Origin: Alloalcanivorax balearicus MACL04 | GTDB lineage: Bacteria; Pseudomonadota; Gammaproteobacteria; Pseudomonadales; Alcanivoracaceae | Direction of reading: 5' to 3' | NCBI RefSeq assembly: GCF_025532145.1 | Contig: NZ_ARXS01000004.1 | Location: 62,001 to 126,000, forward strand | Length of the DNA: 64,000 bases | Shown here: piece by piece, positions 55,890 through 63,461 of the stretch | Numbering within the stretch: position 1 is the first letter of the stretch | How the letters are laid out: every line of letters begins with the position of its first letter | The notes under the pieces: generated by a model | Database searches by the model: none | The model's input: only the letters and a program-made list of their open reading frames with translations | Told to the model about the DNA's origin: nothing | Program-made: the position numbers and the translations under genes

Positions 55890-56222
55890 TCAGCGTCCCG
55901 GCACCGGCAGATCGAGCTTGGGCGGCTCATGCCGCTTCGGTGAGGAAAACGGCTTGGCGGTATTTCGTGGCGGACTCTGGCCCTCCGTACCGGTCATATC
56001 CTTGATTTCCAGCTTGTGTTTTTCCATGGGGTTCTTCTCAAGAGAGCCGGAATCATTGTTTTGCAGGCGGGAACGCGGGGTACTGCTCAGGCCTTCGTAG
56101 TCGAGGCCGTAGTTGTAGTCTTCCTCGTAGACATCATCACCGCGGATGTAGTCGTAGCCGTCGGCATGAACCGTGCTGGTGGCCAGCAGGCCGGCCGCCA
56201 GGAGGGCGATAAGCAGGCGCAT
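55890..56222 (-). CDS. Small secreted protein of unknown function
   Basis: 110 aa with a clear signal peptide (MRLLIALLAAGLLATSTVHA). The mature part is Asp/Tyr-rich at first (DGYDYIRGDDVYEEDYNYGL) and then Lys/Pro-rich, with no cysteine and no known domain. It is likely disordered in the periplasm or exported. ATG 56222 is followed on the same strand by mtgA about 125 bases later; the link is unclear. Confidence 0.6.
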   Translation of the reverse strand: MRLLIALLAAGLLATSTVHADGYDYIRGDDVYEEDYNYGLDYEGLSSTPRSRLQNNDSGSLEKNPMEKHKLEIKDMTGTEGQSPPRNTAKPFSSPKRHEPPKLDLPVPGR

Positions 56223-56288
56223 GAGGCTTCTCCCTGTGGCTCCACGGAAGATTGGACGCCAGCGGGCCGGAGGGGTTCCCGGCCCGGG

Positions 56289-57983
56289 TCAGTCTTGCTC
56301 GGGCGCCTTTGCCTTCAGAGCCACGATCGCCTCGCGATTGTTGACGAACAGATTGTCGTCACCGAGCCGTTGCAGCAAGCCGATGTGGGCCAGGCGATCG
56401 CGCACCTGCTTTTTCACCCCGGACAGAGCCAGCCGGATGCCGCGCCGCTGCAGGTCCTGATGCAATTGGGACAGGGTGTCGGCACCGGTGGCGTCCATGT
56501 CATTGACCGCAGAGGCGCAAATCAAGATAACCCGGAGATCGGTTTCTTTTTGCAGGCGTTCGCGGATGAAGCGGTCCATTAACGGTGCGGTGATGTAGGT
56601 CAGGGAGGCGTCCAGCCGCAGAGACAATACCCCCGGCGCGATCGGTGGCAGGCCGTTGAGGGTGCGGTCGCGCAAGGTGCCGGCGGGATCCAGTCCCAGT
56701 TCAATCAGGCGCGGGTGGGCGCGCCGGTAAAGAAAGAACACCATCGCTAGCAGAAAGCCAGTGAGGACGCCCCAATGCAGGTACGGCACCGCGATCAGTG
56801 TGGCGATGAAGGTGGCCACGGCCACCACGCCGTCGTCCCGCGAGGTACGGAACAGATGCAGAAAGGCCTTCGGCTGGATCAGATTGAGCACCGGCACAAT
56901 GATGATCGCCGCCAGCACCGCGCGGGGCAGATGTTGCAGATAGCCGGTAAAAAACAGCAGACAGACCAGCGTACACAGGGCGGCGAACAGCGCCGACCAG
57001 CCACTGGTGGCTCCAACGTAGAGATTCAGGGCGCTGCGGGAGAAGGAGCCGCTTACCGGAAAGGCGCCGCTCAGGCCGCTGGTGATCTTGGCCAGGCCCT
57101 GGCCCACCAGTTCCTGATTCTGATTCCAAAGTCGGCCGTCCGGATTGGGCAGGGTGCGGGCACTGGCCATGGCTTCGGTAAAGCTGATCAGGGCGATGAT
57201 CACCGCCGCCGGCAGCAAGGCGCGGTGTTGTTCAAGGGTCAGCGAGGGCGGCCATTGGGGGGCGGGCAGGCCGGCGGGAATCAGTCCCACCACATTCCCT
57301 CCCAGTGCCTGATAGCTAAACAGGGCACTGACCGCGATGCCCACCACACACACCACCAGAACACCGGGCAGGCGTGGCGCGAAGCGTTTTTGCAGCCACA
57401 GCAGTGCGATCGACCCCAGGCCGAAAGCCAGGGTCCATAGCCAGGCGGCGTCGGCATCGGCCAGATGACGCTGGAGGCCGGCCAGGGCAGCGCTGAAGTT
57501 CTGACCCTCCAGGCCGATCAGGGCCGGCACTTGAGACAGTAAAATGATCAGTGCCGCCGCGTTGATGAATCCCGTTATCACGGCGTTGGAGATGAAGTTA
57601 GCGATCACTCCAAGGCGAAAGGCGCCAAGCAGGAACTGGATCAGACCGGCATACAACGCCAGCCAGATGGCCAGCACCACCCATTGCCCACTTTCCGGTT
57701 CGGCCAGAGGGTGCAGCGCGGCGTAGGTCAGCAGGCTGGTTAGGGCCACCGGGCCCACCGCGAGCAGCGCCGAGGAGCCCCACAGAATCCCCACGACACT
57801 GGGCAGCAGCGCGGCATAGAGCCCGGTGACCGGCGGCATGCCCGCCAGGGTGGCGTAGGCGATGGCTTGAGGAATCAGTACCAGTCCCACGGTAATGCCG
57901 GCAAAGGCGTCCTTGCGCAGTGACTGGGCGCGGGGACGGGGCCACTGCGTGAACGGCAGCAGGCGGCGGATCCAGGACTTCAT
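56289..57983 (-). CDS. SulP-family anion transporter
   Basis: 564 aa from ATG 57983 (MKSWIRRLLPFTQWPRP). SulP core with about a dozen hydrophobic segments: DAFAGITVGLVLIPQAIAYA near 22, the family signature VTGLYAALLPSVVGILWG near 52, and a C-terminal cytoplasmic STAS domain, with ILICASAVNDMDATGADTL near 500 (quoted: NDMDATGADTL). Members import sulfate, bicarbonate or other anions; the ion is not readable. No carbonic anhydrase gene is next to it. Confidence 0.9.
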   Translation of the reverse strand: MKSWIRRLLPFTQWPRPRAQSLRKDAFAGITVGLVLIPQAIAYATLAGMPPVTGLYAALLPSVVGILWGSSALLAVGPVALTSLLTYAALHPLAEPESGQWVVLAIWLALYAGLIQFLLGAFRLGVIANFISNAVITGFINAAALIILLSQVPALIGLEGQNFSAALAGLQRHLADADAAWLWTLAFGLGSIALLWLQKRFAPRLPGVLVVCVVGIAVSALFSYQALGGNVVGLIPAGLPAPQWPPSLTLEQHRALLPAAVIIALISFTEAMASARTLPNPDGRLWNQNQELVGQGLAKITSGLSGAFPVSGSFSRSALNLYVGATSGWSALFAALCTLVCLLFFTGYLQHLPRAVLAAIIIVPVLNLIQPKAFLHLFRTSRDDGVVAVATFIATLIAVPYLHWGVLTGFLLAMVFFLYRRAHPRLIELGLDPAGTLRDRTLNGLPPIAPGVLSLRLDASLTYITAPLMDRFIRERLQKETDLRVILICASAVNDMDATGADTLSQLHQDLQRRGIRLALSGVKKQVRDRLAHIGLLQRLGDDNLFVNNREAIVALKAKAPEQD

Positions 57984-58191
57984 TGAAACTCCATGAGCGA
58001 CACTACGGCGCGGCTCACGGTAAGGCCGGAGCGCCGGTGCAAGCTTATTTGAGGTAATGTGAGGCAATTATAAATGAGGAGAGGTGGGTATTGAAATTGG
58101 TTCTCCAGCCTATTTTTTGATGGCTGGTTATTAACAGGGGTGATTTCGGCAAGGGCTGAAAGCGGCCGATGGCCGCTTTCGCCGGGACGGG
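57984..58191. promoter_or_regulatory. Gap between SulP and PHP lipoprotein genes, two hairpins
   Basis: About 208 bases, more AT-rich near the SulP gene. GAAAGCGGCC-GAT-GGCCGCTTTC (58158-58180) is a perfect 10-bp hairpin 12 bases downstream of the PHP lipoprotein stop on the - strand, terminator-like but without T run. CCAGCC (58105-58110) and GGCTGG (58122-58127) form a smaller stem. Confidence 0.5.
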
Positions 58192-59832
58192 TCACTCCAC
58201 GCTGATGAAAATAGGGTTGGAGTAGAACCACAGATCGTTGTAATTACGAGCGTTGATGGCATCAAAGCGGGCGGCGTCATTGACCACCTCTACTTTGGCG
58301 TCCGGCAGCGGCTCGCCGTCTTCCATTTGACCGGGCACATTGACCGCCAGATTGGTGCCGCGTAAGCGCAGGTACTGATCGCCGGTCACGGTGAGAGTGT
58401 GGGTGATGACAGTGTAGCCGTCTTCGTCCACGGTCCAGTCGTTGGCGGTGAAGCGCGCCAGAACCCGGGTGCTCGGATTGCTGGCGGACTGGTAATCGGC
58501 GGAATCGGGTTGCGCGGGCGCCTGCACATCGCCGACGATCAGGTCCACATGATCCACCGTCGGTTTCATGTAGGCGGACTGGCCGCTTTCCAGCGGATAC
58601 TCGTAGTGATTGGTTTGCGGGCTGCGGAAGCGGATGGTCACCGTCACTTGCTCGCCCTGGGCCGCCGTCAGAGTACCCCCCATCGGCGTGCTGGTCTCAG
58701 TGCCCTCGGCCTGAAACTCCAGAGCGTCGATCAGATCACCGAAAACGCCGAACAGACGGCCGCCGCGCAGACCGTCCAGCAGGGCGGAAGCATCCTCGCC
58801 ATCCTTCCAGACATAGGTTTTGGCGTACTCGCCAGGGGCGTAGCCGCTGCTGTATCGGCCTTGCGCCGTGGTGAAATGGTAGTCGGAGTTGGCCACGTTC
58901 CAGATCCGCCGGCCTTCACCCAGCAGCGCGTCCCAGGTGCCACCCAGTTTCGCCACCAGATAGTCGACACCGCCATAGGTACGCGAGCTCAGGTTCTCTT
59001 CGGTATAGGCCTCGGCATAGCCGCCACGATCCGGCTCCATCTGATTGCCGACCATGCCTTCGATGGTGAAGAACTGATCGGGCGCCAGATCGTGCATCTG
59101 GCGGATCTGGGCAATGGTGTATTTGCCCCTGTAGCGGGAAGGGTGGTTCAACAGCATATAGCTGTCGGGGTGATTATCGCGCAGCCAGCCTAACGCGCTG
59201 AGGGCGTCCTCGTGGGTAGCGTTGGCACGCGGCTGGTCGCCCAGACTTTCCACCAGGGCAGGATCGAAAAGGCTGGCATCGCGGGTGGTGAACAGATACT
59301 CGAATTCCGCCACCGCCTGCAGATTGGCCTCGGACATCGGGTCGTCCATGCCGATGCCGACATTGACGTGATCGTGGGTCGGCATGTCCCACTCGAAAGA
59401 GGAATAGATCAAGGCGCCGGGATAGCGATCCTGCTCCAGGGCCTGCTTCAGATAAGGCACTTCGTAGTCGATGAGCGCCTGATAAAAGGGTATGGATTCT
59501 CCCAGCTCGGCGCCGTCATGATCCCGATAGGACGTGCGCAGATGATTGGAAATGGTGAGCCAGTCCAGGTCGTAGCGGGTGAAGGCGTCGTCCAGCACGC
59601 TTTCCAGGGACACCTGGGCATCGTCGGATTGATAGGTATGCACATGCAGATCGCCGGCGCTCCAGGCCCCGCTGGGTTGCGGTTCCGGAGTCGGCTCCGG
59701 GGTGGGTTCAGGGGTGGGTTCCGGAGAGGGTGAGGAACTGCCCCCTGAGCCGCCGCAGGCGCTCAGGAAAGTGGCGAGGGTGATGGCCGACAATAAAGAA
59801 ATGCGAGAGTTGTGGGAAAAAAGAAATGACAT
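58192..59832 (-). CDS. PHP-domain lipoprotein, DUF3604-like
   Basis: 546 aa. A lipoprotein signal (lipobox LSACGG near residue 24-28) is followed by a Pro/Glu/Thr spacer with the unit PEPT repeated three to four times. The domain starts with GDLHVHTYQSDDAQVSLES, a PHP motif I, and later ISNHLRTSYRDHDGAE, SSFEWDMPTHDHVNVGIG and NSDYHFTTAQG carry further metal histidines and aspartates. PHP proteins are metal-dependent phosphoesterases; DUF3604 relatives are secreted and poorly known. ATG 59832 has GGAG ten bases upstream. It probably is exposed at the cell surface or periplasm. Confidence 0.75.
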   Translation of the reverse strand: MSFLFSHNSRISLLSAITLATFLSACGGSGGSSSPSPEPTPEPTPEPTPEPQPSGAWSAGDLHVHTYQSDDAQVSLESVLDDAFTRYDLDWLTISNHLRTSYRDHDGAELGESIPFYQALIDYEVPYLKQALEQDRYPGALIYSSFEWDMPTHDHVNVGIGMDDPMSEANLQAVAEFEYLFTTRDASLFDPALVESLGDQPRANATHEDALSALGWLRDNHPDSYMLLNHPSRYRGKYTIAQIRQMHDLAPDQFFTIEGMVGNQMEPDRGGYAEAYTEENLSSRTYGGVDYLVAKLGGTWDALLGEGRRIWNVANSDYHFTTAQGRYSSGYAPGEYAKTYVWKDGEDASALLDGLRGGRLFGVFGDLIDALEFQAEGTETSTPMGGTLTAAQGEQVTVTIRFRSPQTNHYEYPLESGQSAYMKPTVDHVDLIVGDVQAPAQPDSADYQSASNPSTRVLARFTANDWTVDEDGYTVITHTLTVTGDQYLRLRGTNLAVNVPGQMEDGEPLPDAKVEVVNDAARFDAINARNYNDLWFYSNPIFISVE

Positions 59833-59853
59833 TAAAAGTACTCTCCAGATCAG

Positions 59854-59871
59854 GGCACCAGGTTTGGTGCC
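59854..59871. promoter_or_regulatory. Hairpin in the leader of the PHP lipoprotein gene
   Basis: GGCACCA-GGTT-TGGTGCC is a perfect seven-base stem 22 bases upstream of the ATG on the - strand. It lies between the deaminase stop and the PHP gene, so it could shape the PHP leader or act as a weak terminator of the deaminase transcript. No T run adjacent. Confidence 0.45.
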
Positions 59872-59935
59872 GTGAAAAAGAAGAGCACTGTGGACCAGTC
59901 AGGTGACGATATAATGACGCGGAGATACATACTGG

Positions 59936-60457
59936 TCAGTCTTTCTTTTCTTTCCAAAAGCGCAGGTGAAGAGCGGCGGCTTCCTGTTCCAGTAGTGGTC
60001 CGATCACCTGAACGGAGCGCTGCCCGGCGGCGAAAACGGTCCGGCAGGGCAGGTCCAGGGTTGGATTCTCGGGGTGGTTGCCGGTAATCACTTTGAGTTG
60101 CTTTTCGGAAAGACCGTAGACCACACGTCCGACGCCGGCCCAATAGGCCGCCCCGGCGCACATGACACAGGGCTCGGCGGAGGTATAGAGCGTGCATCGG
60201 GAAAGAAAGTCTGGCGAGTAGGTCCGGGAAGCACGCGTAAGGATCACCCGTTCGGCGTGGCCGGTCATGTCATGATCAGGCAGGAAGGCGTTCTCCTGTT
60301 CCATCAGAATTTCTCCATCGGCGCTGACAAGTAGCGCACCGAACGGATGGCAACCGCCTTTCAGCGCCCGTTCGGCGACCAGGAAGCTTTGCCGTATATA
60401 GTGCTCGTGATCCAGTTTCGGCAGTGCTTTATCGGCGTTCATGGTTGACTTGTTCAT
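59936..60457 (-). CDS. Nucleoside/guanine-type deaminase
   Basis: 173 aa of the cytidine-deaminase-like fold. The zinc site is complete: TGHAERVILTR with the proton-shuttling Glu near residue 73, and SAEPCVMCAGAAYWAG with both cysteines near 98-101. GCHPFGALLVSADGEILM at the start is typical of guanine deaminase and TadA-like proteins; the lack of tRNA-binding features favours a small-molecule substrate. Downstream gene of the ABC transporter set. Confidence 0.82.
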   Translation of the reverse strand: MNKSTMNADKALPKLDHEHYIRQSFLVAERALKGGCHPFGALLVSADGEILMEQENAFLPDHDMTGHAERVILTRASRTYSPDFLSRCTLYTSAEPCVMCAGAAYWAGVGRVVYGLSEKQLKVITGNHPENPTLDLPCRTVFAAGQRSVQVIGPLLEQEAAALHLRFWKEKKD

Positions 60458-60515
60458 CTCTTAATCGCTGTGACTGTATTCGGGGAGCGGGCCTGGAACG
60501 AGGAACAAAGTGCGC

Positions 60516-61307
60516 TCAGGATTTCGGCAGGCTCCAGGGAAACCACCATTTTTGGATCATCGCCACCAGCCGGAACAGGATCAGGCTGATGGTGACCAGA
60601 ATGGCCAGTGCGGCAAACGCCTGGGGCACTTTGAAAAAAGAGGTGGAGAAGGCGATGAAGAATCCCAACCCGTTCTCGGCGGCGACAAATTCCGCGACCA
60701 CCGCGCCGATAATGGCCAGCGTGATGGAAATGCGCAGTGCGGAAAAAATATGCGGCACCGCGAAAGGCAGTTGAATGTTGCGAATCTCGCGCCAACGGCT
60801 GGCTCCGAGGGAGCGGGAAAGCTCCAGCAGTTCAGGCGGCGTCGACATCAGCCCGGTGACGGTGGACACAACAATGGGGAAAAAGGTGATCAGAAACGTA
60901 ATGACGATGCGCGGCGCGTCGCCGGCACCCAGCACCACCACGATAATCGGCGCCACGGCGACGACGGGTGTGGACTGTACCACCACCAGCATTGGGTAGA
61001 GTGTTCGGGATAGCAGCCGGCTGTTGGCCAGCGCCACCGCCAACGGAATGCCGATAATTACCGCCAGCGCGTAGCCCAGCAGGCTGACCCGGAGCGTTGC
61101 CCAGATATGGCCACCCCAACTGCTCGGGCTCACCGCCAGTGCGCCTTCAACGATGGCGCTGGGAGGCGGTAGCAGATACACCGGCACGTCCAGCAGGCGA
61201 CAGCCAAGCTCCCAGATCAGCAGCAACAGCAGCGCGGCAAGGACCGGTGCTCCGCGGTCCAGCAGTCTCAGAAGCACGCGCCCGGCGGATTCAGGCGAGG
61301 ACCGCAT
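60516..61307 (-). CDS. ABC transporter permease (NitT/TauT/ThiX type)
   Basis: 263 aa from ATG 61307, which overlaps the ATPase stop by 17 bases; a longer open frame has its start inside the ATPase gene. Five or six hydrophobic segments. The coupling motif is ELLELSRSLGASRWREIRNIQLP near 170 (quoted: SLGASRWREIRNIQLPFA), and the C-terminal AENGLGFFIAF matches taurine/nitrate/pyrimidine importer permeases. Confidence 0.9.
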   Translation of the reverse strand: MRSSPESAGRVLLRLLDRGAPVLAALLLLLIWELGCRLLDVPVYLLPPPSAIVEGALAVSPSSWGGHIWATLRVSLLGYALAVIIGIPLAVALANSRLLSRTLYPMLVVVQSTPVVAVAPIIVVVLGAGDAPRIVITFLITFFPIVVSTVTGLMSTPPELLELSRSLGASRWREIRNIQLPFAVPHIFSALRISITLAIIGAVVAEFVAAENGLGFFIAFSTSFFKVPQAFAALAILVTISLILFRLVAMIQKWWFPWSLPKS

Positions 61308-62094
61308 GGCTGAAGACCTGGCCGCGGATATGGTTGGCGATTTCATGGAAGCGGGGCTCCGACAGGGTTTTCAGAGTGCGCGGGCGTGGCAGGCCCACGT
61401 CGATGATTTCGCGAATGCGTCCGGGGCGGGCGGACATCACCAGGATGCGGTCCGCCAGCAGCAGGGCTTCGGGAATGGAGTGGGTGATGAACAGCACTGT
61501 TTTGGGGCGCTCGGTCCAGATGCGTAGCAGCTCGAAACTCATCTCGTCACGGGTCAGGGCGTCGAGGGCGGAAAACGGCTCGTCCATCAACAGGATATCC
61601 GGATCGTGCAGCAGGGCACGGGCGATACCCACCCGCTGTTGCATGCCGCCGGACAGTTCGGAGGGGCGTTTATGGGCGAAGTCCCGCAGCCCCACGGTGT
61701 CCAATAATTCCTGTGCCCGCTGTTTTTCCTCAAGGGTGACGCGGCCATACTTGTGCTTCATCGGAAAGGTTATGTTGTCCACCACATTGAGCCAGGGCAG
61801 CAGGGTGGGCTGTTGGAACACGATGCCGATTTCCTCGCGGGGCTCGGTTACCGGCAAACCATAGATTTGCGCTTGCCCGGAAGTGGGCTGCACCAGCCCG
61901 GCGATCACTCGAAGCAGCGTGGATTTGCCGCAGCCGGAAGGGCCGATAACGGCAATGAACTCGTGCTTATGAATGTCGAAGCTGACGCCGTCCAGCGCGT
62001 TGATGACGCTGCCATCGGAGGAAGTGAACACCTGGCCCACATTATTGAAGCGAATGCTTGGTCGCGGGCTGTCGTTATCGTCGTGGGGCACCAT
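61291..62094 (-). CDS. ABC transporter ATPase (NitT/TauT/ThiZ type)
   Basis: 267 aa from ATG 62094. Walker A GPSGCGKSTLLR near residue 47, Q-loop VFQQPTLLPWLNV, signature LSGGMQQRVGIARAL near 145, Walker B LLMDEPFSALDALT and the switch His in FITHSIPEALLLAD. Typical of SsuB/TauB-like proteins. The gap of about 325 bases to its binding-protein gene holds a terminator and a REP-like element, so its expression can differ from that of the binding protein. Confidence 0.93.
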   Translation of the reverse strand: MVPHDDNDSPRPSIRFNNVGQVFTSSDGSVINALDGVSFDIHKHEFIAVIGPSGCGKSTLLRVIAGLVQPTSGQAQIYGLPVTEPREEIGIVFQQPTLLPWLNVVDNITFPMKHKYGRVTLEEKQRAQELLDTVGLRDFAHKRPSELSGGMQQRVGIARALLHDPDILLMDEPFSALDALTRDEMSFELLRIWTERPKTVLFITHSIPEALLLADRILVMSARPGRIREIIDVGLPRPRTLKTLSEPRFHEIANHIRGQVFSHAVLA

Positions 62095-62238
62095 GAAAAC
62101 CTCGAATCGGGTTTGAATCTTCGAAGCCACCTGAAATGGCCGTCATAGTGCGAGCGTTGCAACATGCGCGCCAAAAGCAGAGATTTCCGCGCGAGCCGTT
62201 GCCGGACGGTCGCTGGCACGGAAGGGGCTACGAAGCTA

Positions 62239-62307
62239 CTGTAGGAGCTTGCCTGCAAGCGAATGAGTTTCCTGGCCCAAGATTCGCCTGCAGGCAAGCT
62301 CCCACAG
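62239..62307. repeat. REP-like palindromic element 4
   Basis: CTGTAGGAGCTTGCCTGCAAGCGAAT-type arm at 62239-62264 and its near-complement at 62282-62307 form the clearest copy of the family, about 26 bases per arm with a short loop. The arms agree in GCTTGCCTGC/GCAGGCAAGC and in CTGTRGGAG/CTCCCACAG. It lies between the binding-protein terminator and the ATPase gene. Confidence 0.8.
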
Positions 62308-62352
62308 CGGCTCCAATGGAGATGCGTGCCTTCTCTCAACCCCGATAGATCC

Positions 62353-62386
62353 AAAAAAACGCGGGCCGGAAAACCCGGACCCGCGT
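62353..62386 (-). terminator. Intrinsic terminator after the substrate-binding protein gene
   Basis: On the - strand, ACGCGGGTCCGGG pairs with CCGGCCCGCGT (one bulge, loop of four), followed directly by seven T residues (62353-62359). It lies 34 bases downstream of the binding-protein stop, before the ATPase gene of the same transporter. It would make binding-protein message more abundant than message for the membrane parts. Confidence 0.85.
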
Positions 62387-62419
62387 GCAATGAAAACGTT
62401 TTCTTGATGTGGTGCTCGC

Positions 62420-63409
62420 CTACTTGCTGATGAAATCAGCACTGACGGCGTCGGCGGGATTCAGAGTGTCCTCCGGCAGATCCTGTGCCTTGGCGACCCA
62501 CTTCCAGGTGGTGGCCAGGAGAATGGGATTGAAAACGCCGGCGCCATCGCGCTCGCTGATTTCGTTTTGCATCAGGGGAATGGAGGCGGAAAATTCCTCG
62601 GCGACCACCTCCGCGTCCACTTCCGCCACCTTCGCTTTCAGCGCTGCTCCCGCTTGTTGGGGATCTTCAATGGCCATTTTTTGCGCCTGGCGATAAATGG
62701 CCAGTACCTTTCTGACCAGCTCCGGCTTTTCCTTGATCAGACGGTCGGATGCGAACACCGAGAGGCCATAGCCATCAAATCCATAATCAGACCAGGGTAA
62801 AACCCGGATCTCCTTGCCGGCCTGTTCCATCAAGGCGTTGAAGGCCGGCAGCTTGGTGATCCAGTTGATGGTGCCGTCCACCCGGCCGGTACTCATCATC
62901 GGGCCCATGGCACCGGGGTCCACTTTGGTGACACGCACATCGTTCGGCGACATGCCGTTGGCCTCCAGGACCAGCGGCCATGTGACATTGGAGGCGGAGA
63001 AGGTGGCGGTGGCGAGATTCTTTCCTTTCAGATCGTCCAGGGTTTCGATGCCGGAATCGGCACTGACGAAAACCGCATCCGGCTGTTTGGTATAAACGGA
63101 AAGCACGGCGGTCACTGGCACGGTGGCCCCTGCCTTCGCTTGCAGTAGCGCGGACAGGCCACCGGTGCCCATGTCGGCAGCGCCGGTGGCCAGTTTGGTG
63201 ACCACATCGCTGGAGCCGCGCCCGGACATGATTTCCACGTCGATGTCCTCGGCCGCGAACAAGCCTTTTTCCACGGCGAGGTAAATGATTGCCTTGTCAC
63301 CAGCGGGCAACCAGTCGTTGAGCCAGCGGATTTTATCCGCCGCCTGGGCGCTCGCCGCCATACTGACAAGTGAGGCCGTCAAAAGGTAACGTCTGAAACG
63401 CTTGATCAT
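62420..63409 (-). CDS. ABC substrate-binding protein, SsuA/THI5-like
   Basis: 329 aa from ATG 63409, with AGGAGTTACCC upstream; the longer open frame is not the start. Signal peptide MIKRFRRYLLTASLVSMAASAQAA (cut after AQA). KIRWLNDWLPAGDKAIIYLAVEKGLFAAEDIDVEI and MSGRGSSDVVTKLATGAADMG follow the NMT1/THI5 pattern (quoted in part: LAVEKGLFAAEDIDVE, SSDVVTKLATGAADMG) of proteins binding taurine, nitrate, HMP-pyrimidine or similar. The linked deaminase gene favours a nitrogen-containing ring compound. The gene is followed by a strong terminator. Confidence 0.9.
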   Translation of the reverse strand: MIKRFRRYLLTASLVSMAASAQAADKIRWLNDWLPAGDKAIIYLAVEKGLFAAEDIDVEIMSGRGSSDVVTKLATGAADMGTGGLSALLQAKAGATVPVTAVLSVYTKQPDAVFVSADSGIETLDDLKGKNLATATFSASNVTWPLVLEANGMSPNDVRVTKVDPGAMGPMMSTGRVDGTINWITKLPAFNALMEQAGKEIRVLPWSDYGFDGYGLSVFASDRLIKEKPELVRKVLAIYRQAQKMAIEDPQQAGAALKAKVAEVDAEVVAEEFSASIPLMQNEISERDGAGVFNPILLATTWKWVAKAQDLPEDTLNPADAVSADFISK

Positions 63410-63461
63410 GGGTAACTCCTTTTTAGTCCGGGGTCGCGTGCGGCGACACGCCGTTGTCTCG

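Noticed and set aside
59640-59735. Tandem repeat on the PHP gene as a CRISPR or mobile repeat
   Set aside because: It is in frame and encodes the Pro-Glu-Pro-Thr spacer of the lipoprotein.
59845-59854. CCTGATCTGG on the - strand, like part of a TPP riboswitch
   Set aside because: The other conserved TPP elements (CTGAGA and the P1/P2 stems) are absent and the gene downstream is a PHP lipoprotein, not a thiamine gene.
13634-62307. CRISPR array from the repeated palindromes
   Set aside because: The copies are isolated, far apart, unequal and without regular spacers; no cas gene is present.
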